Below are positions 36,586 through 48,600 of a stretch of DNA of 64,000 nucleotides, piece by piece; the stretch's first letter is position 1; each line of letters begins with the position of its first letter. A program made the position numbers and the translations under genes. The DNA lies in NCBI RefSeq assembly GCF_000006565.2, contig NC_031477.1, forward strand, positions 4,181,137 to 4,245,136, in the 5' to 3' direction. Below the pieces are notes generated by a model, which saw only the letters and a list, made by a program, of their open reading frames with translations, was not told where the DNA came from and did no database searches. Source of the stretch: Toxoplasma gondii ME49 (lineage: Eukaryota > Apicomplexa > Conoidasida > Eucoccidiorida > Sarcocystidae).

Positions 36586-37769
36586 CATGTACATGTGTAT
36601 CATGTATACTTTTAGAAGTACGTGTGTTTTATGATCGGTGGACTTGATAAACTGCACATGCGCCTACGTAGACGGCATCTTTGGCGTCGTCGTGACTTAC
36701 GTGCCTTTCTTTCCAGAATGCGATGGCGGCGCCTTTCACCTTCAAGTCGAGAGTCACCACAGGGCGGAGGAGGCCTCGGGTCTGAGTTGCGTCCTTGGCT
36801 GACTCACCTGCAGCCTCGACTTCCCGTTCGGCCGCGAGCGGCGGCATGTCTCCGCCGTAGGAGAGGCCCGAGGCCATCCAGGCTTCTGCGCGTGGGTCGC
36901 CTCGGCCGGCGTCTTTTTGGGTCTGGGCGCCGCGGCTCTGGGGCTCCACGCCCGCCTCGGCCTTGCCCGCGGCGCTTGCAGGTCCGCGCGGATTCGCAGA
37001 CGCCCCAGCGGGACTTGCAGGCCGCTCCACGTTCAGGTGCTGTTGCACATCGATGTAGGCGAGGGACTGTTGGACGTTGTGGAGCGTCTCCTGCATCGCG
37101 GCGACGGCCTCCCTGGAAAGGAATGTGTAGTCTCCGCGCTTCGCTGTCTCCCGCAGTTCCTCCAGGTGTACTTCCAGCTTGTTCTGAATGAGGCGCTTGT
37201 ACTCGCGCAACGTTTCAAGAATCTGCTTGATGCTCTCTTGCTGCCAGTGCACCTCCACAGTCGCCGTGGAGACTGCCACGGAGACTTCCGGCTCGCCTTG
37301 GGGTCCCGGCGCCGGCAACGCACCCGACGTCGCGTGATGAAGAGGGTACGACGTAGTGGGGTGGGTCGAGACGCCTGCCTTCCGCTTAGGAAAGACCGCC
37401 GTCAGATCCACACGAACCGATTTCTCCCGCTCCTCAATGGCGTCCTGAAACTCAGAGTCGTCGTCCCCCTCGCTGGGCGCTTCCTTCGGGGCCTCAGGAG
37501 ACAGGGAAACGGAACCGGCAGACGGAGACAACGGGGGACGCGCTCGACTCGCACCCGTGGGCGACAGCACAGGCGGCGGCACTGCGCCTGCACCAGACGC
37601 GCCTGGGATCACCTGAGAACATGAAGAAACATCCAGAAAAATCGACGTTGTTTCACGAACAGCCTAACCAAACTCACGACACACCGGGCTTCGTCCTCTC
37701 CGATTTCGAAATGCAGCGCATACTACAAACATCTGTTGGCGCATCCTACAGCCAACGCTTCACCTCCAC

Positions 37770-37802
<33 letters not shown>

Positions 37803-40800
37803 CATATATACATATATGCATGTATGTGCATATGTATATAGATAGATGTCCATGAGCCTACATATTTCACTGAGTATATATCTTGAATACGCATAGCTCT
37901 GTGAATGCCCTGGGGCGAGCCAAGGTGTCTGAGAGATGGACGTCACGTCCACGAAGCTGCGCAGTGCCTCTGAGAGACGCCGGTGTCACCTCAAACTGCA
38001 TTTCTCTCAGTGCAGATGCACCCGCCTCCCCCTTGGTTTATACCTGAACGGATGTCGCCATGGTCTCGTAAAGCTGTGTGTCGGTGAGCTGCATTTCTGT
38101 TTCGTGGAGGGTGAGGAAGAGCGGCGAAGCAGTGGAAGGGTCGCAAACGAAGACGCGCTGCAGCTCTGCCCACCCGGCGTATTTTCCCTCGAAGACGTCT
38201 GCCTGGAGTTGGACGGCCATCGAACAGAACTCCGCTCGGAGGACCGGAACTCCACCGTCGCTGCTTCGACTCGGTGGTTCCGCAGGCGCCAGACCGGAAA
38301 GCGTCGACTTCCTTCGCGCAGTCTGGAACGCTCTGGAGGCTGCACTCGCAGTGCGGATGACGAATCCGCAGTGGTCGATGCAGCACGAGCAGCTGATGTT
38401 CAGGCGTTTCTTGGGCGCCGCGCGTCGTCCTGGCCCCGTCTCTGCGTCTTCGTCCGATGTCCCTGTCTCCGCGGCTTCTCCCGCGCCTGACGCGGCCTCG
38501 ATCTCCTTCGCAGCGGACACCGTCGCCGCCGAGAGCAGCACACCTGGCTGGGCGAGACTCTTCTCTGTGCGCGAGGCTCCGTCAGCTTCCGCGCCTCTGT
38601 CTGGGCTGCCTCTGTCTGCCCCAGTCTTCGCCATCTTTCGCGCCGTGTCTTCACCGTCTCCGAGGCGCCCTGGCCGCGGCGGCCCTGTGGCCTCCGGACC
38701 TTCGTCGGCGCCCGCGCGCCTTTTCTTCACCTCGATCAGGGACTGCGCGACGGAAGCCGGAACGGCGAGGAGAACGGCGAGGGCCTCCGGAGTGATTTCT
38801 AGGAAGATCTCTTCCAGCAGAAAACTGATCTGCAGGTCTTCCTGTCTCTGCAACTCCAGGTGGACGCGAATGGGGATCGGACGCAGCAGCGAGATCTCCT
38901 CCTGGTTCGGCGGCTGGCAGATGAGGCGCGTCTCGTTCAACTCCACGATGCCCCGCAAGTCGTCATAGGGGCATGTCCCGTCGGTCCGCAAAAGCAGCGT
39001 GCCGAACTGCAAGGCGACTTGGCCGCGGCCTTCGGTCGAGAAGTGGAGAATCGGCGCGGCGATGAAAATGTCGATCTGCAGCAGCGCGGGGAACCTCTGA
39101 ACCGCTGCGGAGTAGACGGTCCCTCCCCGCGCCTTCAGATGCTCGACGAACTCGGTCTTCTTCATCTCCTCGACTTGCTCGAGCTTCGCTCCCCTCGTCA
39201 CCCCCGCCTCGTCGTCCGACCCCAAGCCGTCCGCCGCCTCCAGCTTCTCCACGATCTTTCGCGCGTCTCCTGCAGACCTTGCTGGCAACTCGGAAGGCCC
39301 CGGCTGTGCAGGGAGAGAAGGTGGAAAGGCCGCCAGAGCATCCCTCGTTCTCTGAGACTGCTGTTCGCGCTCCCGGTGTCTGCGAACGTCTTCTGGCTCC
39401 TCGAAGACGAAAAACGCCAGCAAATTCTTCAACAAATCCGGACGGAACGCGGCCACCAGCGGCGCCAACCGCATCACCACTCCGAGAATGTTCCCCGCAT
39501 CCGTCACGTCATGCGACAACTCCAGACGCGCCGCTGCCTGCTGCAGGGTCGACGCAGCCGGGGACGGCGAGTCTCCAGACCCAGCCGCGTCAGCGTCCGA
39601 ACAGGTAGACGATGGAGACCCAGCCGATGGAGGCAACGCAGCGGGAGGAGGAGAAGAGGACGGCGCAGCGAGCTGCTCGGCGAGCTGCTCTGTCAGCTGT
39701 TCCGGAGCCTCCGGAGACATCCGAGGTCCAGGTGAATGGACGCCCGAGGACCCCCCGTCACGCACATGTTCCCCGTCGGCGCGGATGTCTTTCCGGAAGT
39801 GCATGATGATTTGTTCTCGGTGGCGGACGCAAAAGTTGGAGAGAGAGAAGGAGAAGCTCCACTGTGTGTTCTCCGCCCCAGACGCGTCTTGCTTGTTCTG
39901 CAGATTCAGCGACGCACTCCAGTTGAATAACTCAATCGCCAGGAAGGCGCTCGGCGACGAAAAAGAGACTGGCAGCGACGAAGCGGCGAGCAAAGAAGCA
40001 GACAACAAGCCATCGGCGTCTCCAGCCTCTCCAGGCCCTCCGGCACCCGCAGCGGCAGCGGCGCGCTTCTGAAGCGCCAGGGGAGAAGAGAAGAACGAGG
40101 CGACAGGTCCCGGACTTGGAGACGACTCGTCCGGTGGCAGGTCGTCTCTCAACGAAATTCCAAAGTGCACCAGGTCGAAACTCAACTTGTAGATCGTCGG
40201 AACCGCCATGTTCTCCATGATCGCGTCGCTCTGCACGCGAAGGTGTACATACGCCACACAAGGGGCAGACCACAGGCTGACAGACGCAAGACGCAGTCTC
40301 TCTGAACCCTGGGAGGATAAATCCGCAGGGGTGACGTCGACTCCCATGCAGGTCGGGGATATACAGAGGAATTTTTCCTTGGCTGCTCGCGAAAAGAGTT
40401 TTCTTCTCTTCACTAAACGTTTCCCCCTACCTTCTGCTAGTGTATCCTGTGACTGTCCTTCTTCCTCCCGTGTCTCCTCTTTCCTCTCTCTCCTCCCTTC
40501 CCTCTTGTTCTCCGTCGCGTCCTCTTTCTGCCCCTCTTCTTCTCTCTCTGTCTCTACCTTTCTCTACTGCCTTCTTTGCTTTCGCTGTGTCCCTCTCGGT
40601 CTCCTTTCTGCCGTTCTCTCTTCTCTGCTGTCTGACGCTTCCGGTCTCTTGAGCCGTTTGCCGTCTGCCTCTCGCCTCCCTCACACTCGACTTGTCTTTG
40701 CCTTCAGTTGTCGCACGACTTCTCTAGACGACGGGTCTGGAAGGGGGAGCGTTCTAAGACCAGCTTCACTTGCAAGGTTCGGTTCCCCGCTGCCGCAGCC

Positions 40801-42272
40801 TCCTTGCTCGCTTACTTGCACCGAGTTGACGATGTAGTTCACTTCTTCCTCCGTCAAAAGAGGCTGGTCTTCCGCGTCCGAATCCCCTCTGTCCGGCCCT
40901 GCAGGTCCCGACGCCTCGTCTGCCTCGCGCTTCCTGCGGCTCTGCGTTGCCCATTGCCACCAGCTCAGACGCTCTGGAGGCGCCAGCTCCTGCTGCCGGA
41001 GCAGCTGTCGCTGTTGTGTCTGCTCCGCAATCCTCGTCAACGCTTCCTTGCAAATTGCTTGCCATTTCGCCAACTGAAAAGAAAATTTCCCAGACAACGC
41101 GCGACGTAGACAAACAGGTGGAAGCATCCATATCCATATCTATATCTATTTTTATATCTATTTTTATATCTATATTTATACATATTTATACAGATAAAGC
41201 TCGGGGGATGTACAAGTGGATCTAGGTCGACTCAGGGAGGGTGAGAAACACGGGAGACAGAGGGATGCCGAAAGGGATCGAGCACAAGACAGACTCACGT
41301 AGCGCAGACAGGCGGAGAACAACATATACGGAGAGAGACATATATAGAGAAAAACGGTAGGAAGGTGCACAGAGCTAAATATGCGGTAGCAAGACGGATA
41401 GAGGTTGACAAGCATAGACATGGTTCCAGAGCGATTGGCGCATGTCCACCAATAATAGGCATATCGAGAGGTGGAGAGGAAAGACCAACAAGAGAGAGAG
41501 GCACTGCAAACGACCAGAGATAAGCGTAGCAACAGCGACCCGCGGAGAGGTTCGGGAGGCGAAGAACAACGCGAAGAGAGGAACGAAAAGAAGTAAACGA
41601 GGCGAGAGGACCGCCGGATGATCGACGCCTCTCGACCTCTCCTCCGTGCGAAACTCTTGAGTTCCCAACCTACATGTCTGACGCCGACGACGTCGTACAG
41701 CGTTTGGAGTCGGAGTTTTTCGTCCTCGCTCAGGGGCAAGGCTCCCCGAATATTGGCCGAGGCCTGGATTTCGCGGGTGTACAGGCCAATGAATTCCTTT
41801 TCAGTGAGGCCTTTCAAGCCCTCGGCGTCGAGGCGGACGGCGTCCACGTTCCGAAGTAGGAGACTCTCGCATCTTCGCCTTCTCTGCGTCGCCTCGTGCG
41901 ACATGTCCAGCAGAGCTTTCAGCTGCGTCCTGCCAATCTCGATGCCCTGAGACTCCTTCTTCACCTCGAGCCGCGCGCACAGCTCCCTCAGAGTCGTCGA
42001 GTGAGAAATCAACAGACGCATATGCAGAGGCTTCAACACATAGTTCTGCTCCGGAATCGGCGCCAGAAAAAACGCCTCTGCAAACTCCGAAGACCCCGAC
42101 GTCTGATCACATGACAGACACCGCAAACTACAAACCTAACATACATTTGCACACATATCTACATGTGTATGGATGGTGACTCGGCTGTCTCCACTTACAA
42201 CAGAGAAACGGTCATGTATGCATGTAGGTATATGCATGTTTGCACCTATGTCTGTATGTATGTGTACATGTA

Positions 42273-42310
<38 letters not shown>

Positions 42311-44766
42311 TATATATATATATATTTGTATGTATATGTTTATGCTTATATGGACGGGAAGTACGCTAGAAGCAGACGGGAATTCTATGTTTCTTGATAC
42401 ACACCCATGCATGCATGTACAGATGATGGCCAAAAGTTGATTCATGTCTTGGTGTTGTGCAAGCCTGAGAAAGAGTGCGTCTGAATCTCTGCCTGATGTC
42501 TCTGCCTCTGTTGCTCCACTGAGCGGTAAATCGCAGAGGCCTTCCCAACCAGAGGGAAAGACCCATATGCATGAACAGAAACAAATCACGAAGCGCCCGA
42601 CGCGCGCGACCCACAGTCCCTCCTTCCCCGCGCACCCCGTAAGCATATACGTAGAGATACATATGCATATATATACTTGTACATGTATATATATATATAC
42701 ATACATGTATATGTATATATGTATATGTATATATGTATATATGCATATGGATATATATATATATATATGTAGTATATGAGTGTATGGTTGCATACAGATG
42801 ACTGTGTGTGGTAGATGTTTATGATGTTTATTACGCAGATGTGCCTGCATGCGTTCCTGATGAAATGGGCGAGATGGAAAGAACTCGGTTGTGTGTATCA
42901 CGCTCACGACCGCTGGCGGCCGTCTCTGTGCGTGTCTCTTGGAAGCCTCAAGAGGAAGCCTACCTTTGCTTGGAGAGTTTCCTCTCTTTCCTCTGCGAAG
43001 GCTCCCGCAGCCTCGGCGGATCGACCCCCGCCAGTGTCGAGGCCTCCTGTGTCGCAGGGCGAGGGAGCGCGCGAGTCGCGAACCTCCTTGGTCTCTGTGT
43101 GGAGACGGTCCCGAGCAGTCGGCAGATCGCCGTCGTCCCTGTCTGCAGGCGTTGCGTGGACGCCCCCTGGAGACGTTTCCGGGAGAGAAGAAGCAGAGGA
43201 GCTCTGCGACGAGGACTTGGATCTGGGAAGCGACCGAAAACTGACCTCGTGACTTCGCGCGTTCAACTCGCTCCCGGCGACGGCTGTCTCCCCGCCGGCG
43301 CCACAGGCGAGCGAACAGTACACTGCCAAGCCATTCAGTTCGCAAGCCTTGTACAGAACCATAGGGGCGCCTCCCGCCGACGAGCCTTCAGAGACGCTGC
43401 GGCGCCACAGAGCGTCTGTGTTGTGCACCGAGCAGTCCGCTGCAACCGGAAACGGAGAAAGAGAGAGACAGCGAGATCAGGCGCGTCTGCAGCGAGCTGC
43501 ATGCGTCACACCGATGTGCGAAGACAGAATCAGACAGACTTGGAGAGATCTGCAGCGCGAGAGAGGCAGGCATGTACGCAGTTCGACAGAGACATGTCGA
43601 GAGAGAGGTACGTAGAGAAGTAGGTGGGTAAAGACAGAAACGGATAAATGGACAGACAGGCATAGATAGAGAAAGAGAGAGATGGGTAGATAAACAGATA
43701 GACACGGAGAGATATGTATATATACGTATCTATACGTATGGAAAGAGAAGAAACACCGACAGTTCTCAGTCGAGTAGAGGGCAGGCTTGTATCTTTGTTA
43801 GGTGTAGAGGATATGCAGAGAGACAGCACAGAGATGCAGCAACTGCTCGTGTCTTGGTGGAGAACATGTTTGGCCTCCTCGCGACCGCATGCGAGGCGTT
43901 GCTGAACTCCAACCGAGCAGCGAGATGCAGCTTCAGAGCCGCAGTTTGTGACAGACGAGGCGTACCGAGCAGAACTCCGATTTTGAAGCCGCGCGAGGGA
44001 TCTGCGAACGCGATGTGGATGTCTCGCACATCGATTTGAATACTGTTTACGATCTTGTTGGCGAATTTGAAGAAAACTCCTCGGTCAGCGGCAGGCGCAG
44101 AGGCGGCGGCGTCCGTGGCTTTGAGCAACTGGGAGCGCGCATCCAAAAGTTGCTGTTCCACCACATCGATCTGGCGTTGTGAGAAGCAAAACACAAAGAA
44201 CACAACGATTGCGAGCAAGCAACGCGCGCGGCGACGACACAGACAACAGAGGCGAGAGATGCCCAGACGGAGAAACAAGAAGAGAGAGGAAAAAAGGAAG
44301 GACAGCGACAGCGAAGACGACAGCGAAGTGCCAGCAGCCTAGGACTCGTGAACAACGAGAAGATGAATGGGATAGGGGCAGAAGGAGCGTCAGTGGACAC
44401 TGCGAATGACAATCGCAGAGACGTCTCCACTCGAAGGGTCATCGAGAACAATCCAATTTCCTTATCCATTCATGTCAAGCTTGGCCTTCGCTCTTTCCCT
44501 TCCAGCTTCTCCATCACGCGTCTCTGTTGTCGTCTCCCCACCATTGCTCAGAGCGTCGCCACGATCGGCTTCTCCTGCTTTCTCCTCCAGTCTTTCTCCT
44601 ATACCCATCCTTAGCCACTCACTCACCAATTTTCTTCGTCTCCTCTAAAGACACTAAAAGAGCTGCATGCGTACACGCGTGGACGACAAACTCTTCCATG
44701 TATCCAACAATACAACACCATACATACACACATACAGACATATATACATATACATATACATCAATC

Positions 44767-44797
<31 letters not shown>

Positions 44798-45208
44798 TTG
44801 TATGTTTGTATGTATGTTTGTATGTATAAATGTGTGTAGGTACATGTGGCAGGTCGGGCCGTTTTTTACCTGTTGTTTTTTGGCGTCTCGAAGTTGCGCG
44901 ATGAGCTCCTCGTCTGTTTGCTCGGGGATCGGTTTGGGTTCTAGGAGGACGTGGACGCCCTCGACTTCCAGGCAGACGGGAGCAGAGCCGAGTCTGGCCC
45001 AGGGGATCGAGAGGCGAATGCGTTTGAGGCGTCCAGAGACTACGCGGAAGGGCAAGCCGAAGAGGTCGGAGATCTCCGGCTTCAGCTGCAGATCCTCGAG
45101 CTCTACGTCACCGCTCCACACCGCGACACTCAGCTTGTCACGGCTGATCCCCGTCACGTAGAGCGCCAGATAGCGACTCAGCAGTCGCTCTACCAACGCC
45201 TCCAGCAT
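15847..45208 (-). CDS. VPS13: VPS13 family bridge-like lipid-transfer protein
   Basis: VPS13 proteins are long hydrophobic grooves that move phospholipids between organelles at contact sites. Exons: 45208-44870, 44170-43966, 43439-42964, 42102-41674, 41073-40816, ~40377-38044, 37612-36701, 36251-36083, 35656-35538, 34992-31542, 31321-28628, 28281-27272, 26414-25791, 25332-25090, 24594-24384, 23378-23271, 22793-22617, 22090-21792, 21178-20960, 20377-20117, 19469-19314, 18809-18465, 17967-17363, 16534-15847 (stop TAA). Apart from the uncertain exon 5/6 acceptor, phases agree at every junction, giving about 5,443 residues; yeast has 3,144. Order: chorein N-terminus, extended groove, low-complexity and CUE-like insertions (~3420-3460), VAB repeats (~3800-4690), ATG2-C-like helices and a PH-like C-terminus. 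The frame is open upstream to 45826, but the start was set at MLEALV, the conserved chorein beginning. Alternative exon 6 acceptors at 40304 or 40230 also keep the frame. Confidence 0.95.
17162..17278. repeat. Two (TA)n arrays in the last VPS13 intron
   Basis: Alternating TA tracts at 17162-17184 and about 17256-17278 flank ordinary sequence in intron 23. Confidence 0.9.
18988..19062. repeat. (TA)n array, VPS13 intron 21
   Basis: AATATAAATATATA-type array followed by interrupted ATAC/ATGT dinucleotides, in the intron between exons 21 and 22. Confidence 0.85.
19979..20066. repeat. (TA)n array, VPS13 intron 20
   Basis: Nearly 90 bp of TA repeat with scattered CA and A insertions, in the intron between exons 20 and 21. 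Confidence 0.9.
22255..22361. repeat. TATC/TA array, VPS13 intron 17
   Basis: About 107 bp of mixed TATATC and TA units; a second, purer array lies at about 22509-22532 in the same intron. Confidence 0.9.
25517..25576. repeat. (TTC)20 microsatellite in VPS13 intron 13
   Basis: About 20 uninterrupted TTC units lie in the intron between exons 13 and 14. On the minus-strand transcript this is a GAA tract. Confidence 0.95.
26532..26575 (+). repeat. G-run cluster in VPS13 intron 12
   Basis: Six or more runs of 4-12 G lie within 44 bp of the plus strand, so the VPS13 transcript carries C-runs and the template strand carries the G-runs. The spacing fits a G-quadruplex. Confidence 0.8.
27541..27600 (-). 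repeat. Two tandem 30-bp units in VPS13 exon 12
   Basis: Two 30-bp copies (27541-27570 and 27571-27600) differ at one position and keep the reading frame, encoding a doubled RGRDEDAVAS decapeptide. A partial third unit follows. It lies in the hydrophilic insert of the first VAB repeat. Confidence 0.9.
28505..28561. repeat. (TA)n array, VPS13 intron 11
   Basis: Two TA tracts separated by a CATA break in the intron between exons 11 and 12. Confidence 0.9.
29650..29760 (-). other. CUE/UBA-like segment inside VPS13
   Basis: Exon 11 encodes VARLCEMFPDVPRAAILRN, followed after NLNVTQ by DVAATANAFLL. The MFP tripeptide, the following Pro and the closing di-Leu are the hallmarks of CUE domains, ubiquitin-binding three-helix bundles of the UBA class. 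It sits at about residues 3420-3460, in a low-complexity region before the VAB repeats. Animal VPS13D carries a UBA domain in a comparable place. The assignment rests on motif reading only. Confidence 0.6.
34545..34697 (-). repeat. Ser-rich low-complexity tract in VPS13 exon 10
   Basis: Near the start of exon 10 the frame encodes runs of Ser mixed with Ala, written with imperfect GAA/GAG-type trinucleotides on the plus strand. It is one of several disordered insertions (others are Arg/Glu/Asp-rich in exon 11 and Pro/Gly-rich in exons 6 and 7) that account for much of the extra length over yeast VPS13. Confidence 0.8.
36549..36584. repeat. (TA)n array, VPS13 intron 7
   Basis: TA tract with a central TGTA break in the intron between exons 7 and 8. 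Confidence 0.9.
37769..37820. repeat. (TA)n array, VPS13 intron 6
   Basis: TA tract running into TATACATA units in the intron between exons 6 and 7. Confidence 0.9.
41128..41192. repeat. ATATCT-type array, VPS13 intron 4
   Basis: About 65 bp of ATATCT and TTTTATATCT units, a hexamer variant of the TA arrays, in the intron between exons 4 and 5. Confidence 0.85.
42275..42330. repeat. (TA)n array, VPS13 intron 3
   Basis: TA tract in the intron between exons 3 and 4. A second, interrupted ATGTATAT array lies at about 42658-42772 in the same intron. Confidence 0.9.
44735..44830. repeat. TA/TATG array, VPS13 intron 1
   Basis: ATACATAT units, a short pure TA tract and then TATGTTTG units, ending about 40 bp from the exon 1 donor. 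Confidence 0.85.
44870..45208 (-). other. Chorein N-terminal domain (VPS13 exon 1)
   Basis: Residues 1-113 match the family signature: MLEALVERLLSRYLALYV, then SVAVWSGDVELEDLQLKP, LGLPF-type FGLPFRVVSG, the KRIRLSIPW strand and the VHVLLEP strand. In yeast and animals this end docks on the donor membrane, usually ER, through ATG2/VPS13 contact factors. The exon ends at a GTAAAA donor after CAACAG. Exon 2 continues the fold with NKIVNSIQIDVRDIHIAFAD, the typical second chorein segment. Confidence 0.95.
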
Positions 45209-45289
45209 CGTGGAAGAGACAAAGACAACGAAGCGGAGAGACTGACGAATGGACGCGGCTTGGTGAGTGCGCCTGCAGCGGTACGCAGC

Positions 45290-45297
45290 TGCATGCG
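45290..45297. promoter_or_regulatory. TGCATGCG motif upstream of VPS13
   Basis: This octamer fits the (T/C)GCATGC(G/A) element described in T. gondii promoters, and the core is palindromic. It lies 82 bp upstream of the VPS13 start codon, so it may fall in the leader rather than the promoter. Confidence 0.3.
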
Positions 45298-45618
45298 CAG
45301 AGCGGCGAGCAGCGACAGGCGCGGAAGGGAGAGGCGGCGCGGCTGAGCGCTGCTGAGGGTGGACGAGGCGGAGATGGACACAAGGGGAAGAACGTGAGGC
45401 GAGAGGGCAAGGGCAGGGACTCAGGAGGTCCAAGACGACAGAGGGAGAGAAGAGCGAAAGAGATTTTTCTCCCCCCTCGACTGCATGTGTGCGTTGGCTG
45501 AGTGAGGAAGGAAGACAGGAAATCGGGGAACGGCGACCCAAGAAAACGCCGCGAGACTGAAAGGCGAGAAAAGACTCGAAGTTACATCTGAAGCCTCTGC
45601 TGCGCAAGACACCACGGG

Positions 45619-45658
45619 GTGTACATACACCTGAGCGATGATGGAGTGTACATACACC
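45619..45658. promoter_or_regulatory. Paired GTGTACATACACC 13-mers upstream of VPS13
   Basis: Two exact 13-bp copies lie at 45619-45631 and 45646-45658, 27 bp apart (start to start) and about 410-450 bp upstream of the VPS13 ATG. The core is close to an inverted repeat (GTGTA-x-TACAC). Function is inferred only from duplication and position. Confidence 0.35.
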
Positions 45659-48600
45659 CGGAAACAGGTCTGGGTCAAAGTGTGGACGCGATCGACTGCG
45701 AGAGACGACGAAACTCTCTCTGAGTCTCAGGAAGAACAGGATTCGTATCGCGAAAGGAGAGAGCGCTGAGCCTCGCTCCCGGCGCTTTCCTCTACGGCAG
45801 AGAAAAGAGAGAAGGCGATTCTCCACTGCCGTTTCTTCTCCCGTGTAGGAACGCAGCGCGCTGTCGCCCTCCCCCGACCGCTGTTTGCTCTCGCGCTGAA
45901 AAACGCACGCGTGCAGACATTTTCGTCAAAAAGGAGGCCTGTCGCAGAAGACGGCGAGGTCAGCAGCGGTCAGCAGCGGGCAGCAAGCGAGGGAGGAGTC
46001 CCGTTCCTTGGTCGATCCTGTCCTCGCGCCGTCCAAAAACGGCAGTTTTTCTCAGTGCACGCGAGGCGCTGCCCGGACGGGTCGTCGGCTCGCACCGCCT
46101 TTTCTTCCACGTTTCGCAGAAAGGCAGAAAGACGTCTCGGCTGCAGACCTCACAAAAACGGAAATGTCCACGCGTTTCTCTTGGCGAAGAACCGCTTTCT
46201 CTCCTCGCCGCTGTTCGATCGCCGGGCTCTTCCTCCGGCTTGCTGCTAGGCGCGCGCGCCTCTCCGTTCGGAGGCGAGAACTCTGGCGAAAAAGGAACAA
46301 AAGGCCTGCAGAACTTTCTAGCGGATGCCCAGAGTTCGCAGCATCTCCTGAAAATCTAAAAAGGAAAAGCGAACGGCTAGGTTGTGCGAGAAGAGACGAG
46401 CACAACGCCCGGGTCACTCACGGCAAATCGCCAGAGTCTCAGCGAAGGCGAAAAGACGCCGCACACGGCGCCCCCCCGCAGCTCGCGACTCACTGCGGTG
46501 GACGTACACCTCCCGTTCTCGGGGGACCGAATTTTTCTGCTAGAAAAATCAGTTTCTCTGTACACAGACAACAGGGAGCGAAAGGCACAGACCGAGTCGC
46601 AGGGCAGCACAGAGGGCGCGAGAGTCGGAGGAAGAGAGAGAGAGTGGCGGAGAGGAGAAGGAAAAGCGTGGAAGGCAAAGGTTCGAACGAGACACACAGT
46701 ACGCGGAAGCTTTCAGAGAGATCGAAGATGTACCCAGAACACAGAGCAAGCCCCGCAGAGTCCAGTCTGCCTTTGTTTCTGGACTTGGCCGCGAGTATTC
46801 AAAGAACTCTGCACGCATACGGTCGCCTCAGTTCTTGACGGCCGTCGCGAGTTCGGTCCGCGAATTCTGCTGCGGCTTCTGAGGACCTCTTGTCGAGCAG
46901 GAGCTCTGAAAAGGAGCGGCCGATCCGAGGAAGTCGAAACAGAGAAACAGAGTGGAAACAGGTGAAGGAGTGAAGCCAAGAATCTGCCCGTGTGTCGACT
47001 GCCTCGGATGTCTGCAGAGGCTTCTGTGTTCGCTGCTTGCGGTTCGCCTGCCGTTGTGTCTCCGTCTCAGAATCTGAGATGCTTTGCCCCCTCTTACATC
47101 GTGCCTACGACAAATATGCCTCTCTAATCGGTGGTCCTGTGCGTTACTATCCGAACCGTTCTTGTCCAACACACACAGAGAGACAAAGACTGCCTGCTTT
47201 TTACCGCTGCCAGCACCGCGGTTCCCCTGGGCCTTCTTGACGCTGGAAAGGCTTCTCTTCACCGTGGATACGACAGCTCACTGGGGTACGATTGTGGCGT
47301 GTCATGCTGGAGCGGGTGCATCGAGCAAATCCGAATGGGAGACCGTGGCTTTCATGCTTTTCCATCAAAGTCAAGGTAACGAACACTCTGATGACGCTCA
47401 TGCGCAGAAAACAGCGTCTCCTTGTTTCCAGAGCTGCTTGCCGGTGAGGCCGTGGAAAGCAAAGCAACTAAAATTCAACTTGAACACGAAGCAGTCGGAA
47501 AAAGTCCTCCCCTAGCGCCTCGAGGCACGCTAAGGCCCACAACTTCCACAGATCCCAGACGCAAAAGAAGGCCTTCCTCGCCCACCTTTCGCTTCTTCAC
47601 AAATGAGGAACACCGCGACTCGTCGTCGCATACTCACAAGTAGTCGATGCCGATGAGGGCGTATTTAACGTTCAACGGTTCCTGTGGTTATACGTTCGTT
47701 GACGGCCGCATCTGCAGGCGAGAGATCCGTCCAGATTTCTGTGCGTCCCCCTGTGTGATTCTGAACTTCTTATGGCCATCACGTTGAGAACTGTCAGCAC
47801 AAGGGTACTCAGCGTAGTCTCGAAAACCAACAAATGTAGGGAAGCTGAACAAACATGAAAAGGTCAGACGTTTTATCAAACCCAAATGCACTGCGCCTCT
47901 TGTTGGCGTCTCAGAACTTGAAAGCATCTCTCTCCTGTTCTCGCTTGTGAAGCAACTCTGTTACAAGGCTCACGATAATATGATAATTGCATGGTCTTTA
48001 GCTCTAAACGCCAAATCAAAGGGAGAGTTCCCTCGCTGCGGTGGGGAGAAGTAGATATTGTCTCCGTACAAATGATCCGCGGACCGCGGTTGAGGCTCTC
48101 TCCTGCTAGCAGAGCGTCCCTAGAAACGTCACGGTGTCGCGCGTCACCTTGAAAAAACAAATCCCGCGGACGCCTGCGTCCAGCCAGTGTTTCTCCTGCA
48201 TGTCAAGCGACGCGCGCGTCTGGGCTGTGTGTCCGAGAAATGCTGTTGTATATTCGCCTTTCATTGCCCTCCACAGGGACGTTTCAGTGGGACGTACATC
48301 CACCTCTCGCCTTTCGAGTCGCTGCATGCGCGGCCCGTTTGTCCCCAACGCGTCTCCACCACGACTTCGCCGCCGCTTGTTGAAGCAGCCTCACGTCTGC
48401 GGAGCAACATGCGGCTTTCTGCCGCAGGTCCAGTCCCTGCTGTCTGCAGAACGGATAGCTGCGCTGTGGCACAGACTGTGTACAAGCATCTGCAATGCAT
48501 GCGCGTATCTGAGTCTCTGTATGCATACACACTGCGTCGCTCTGGAGCATCGGATGTTGGCTGGACCATATGCTCTTGCGGAAATATGCCGAGTTTGTGT

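Noticed and set aside
45209..45826. In-frame N-terminal extension of VPS13
   Set aside because: The chorein domain conventionally starts at MLE; the extension is Ser/Arg/Leu-rich leader-like sequence.
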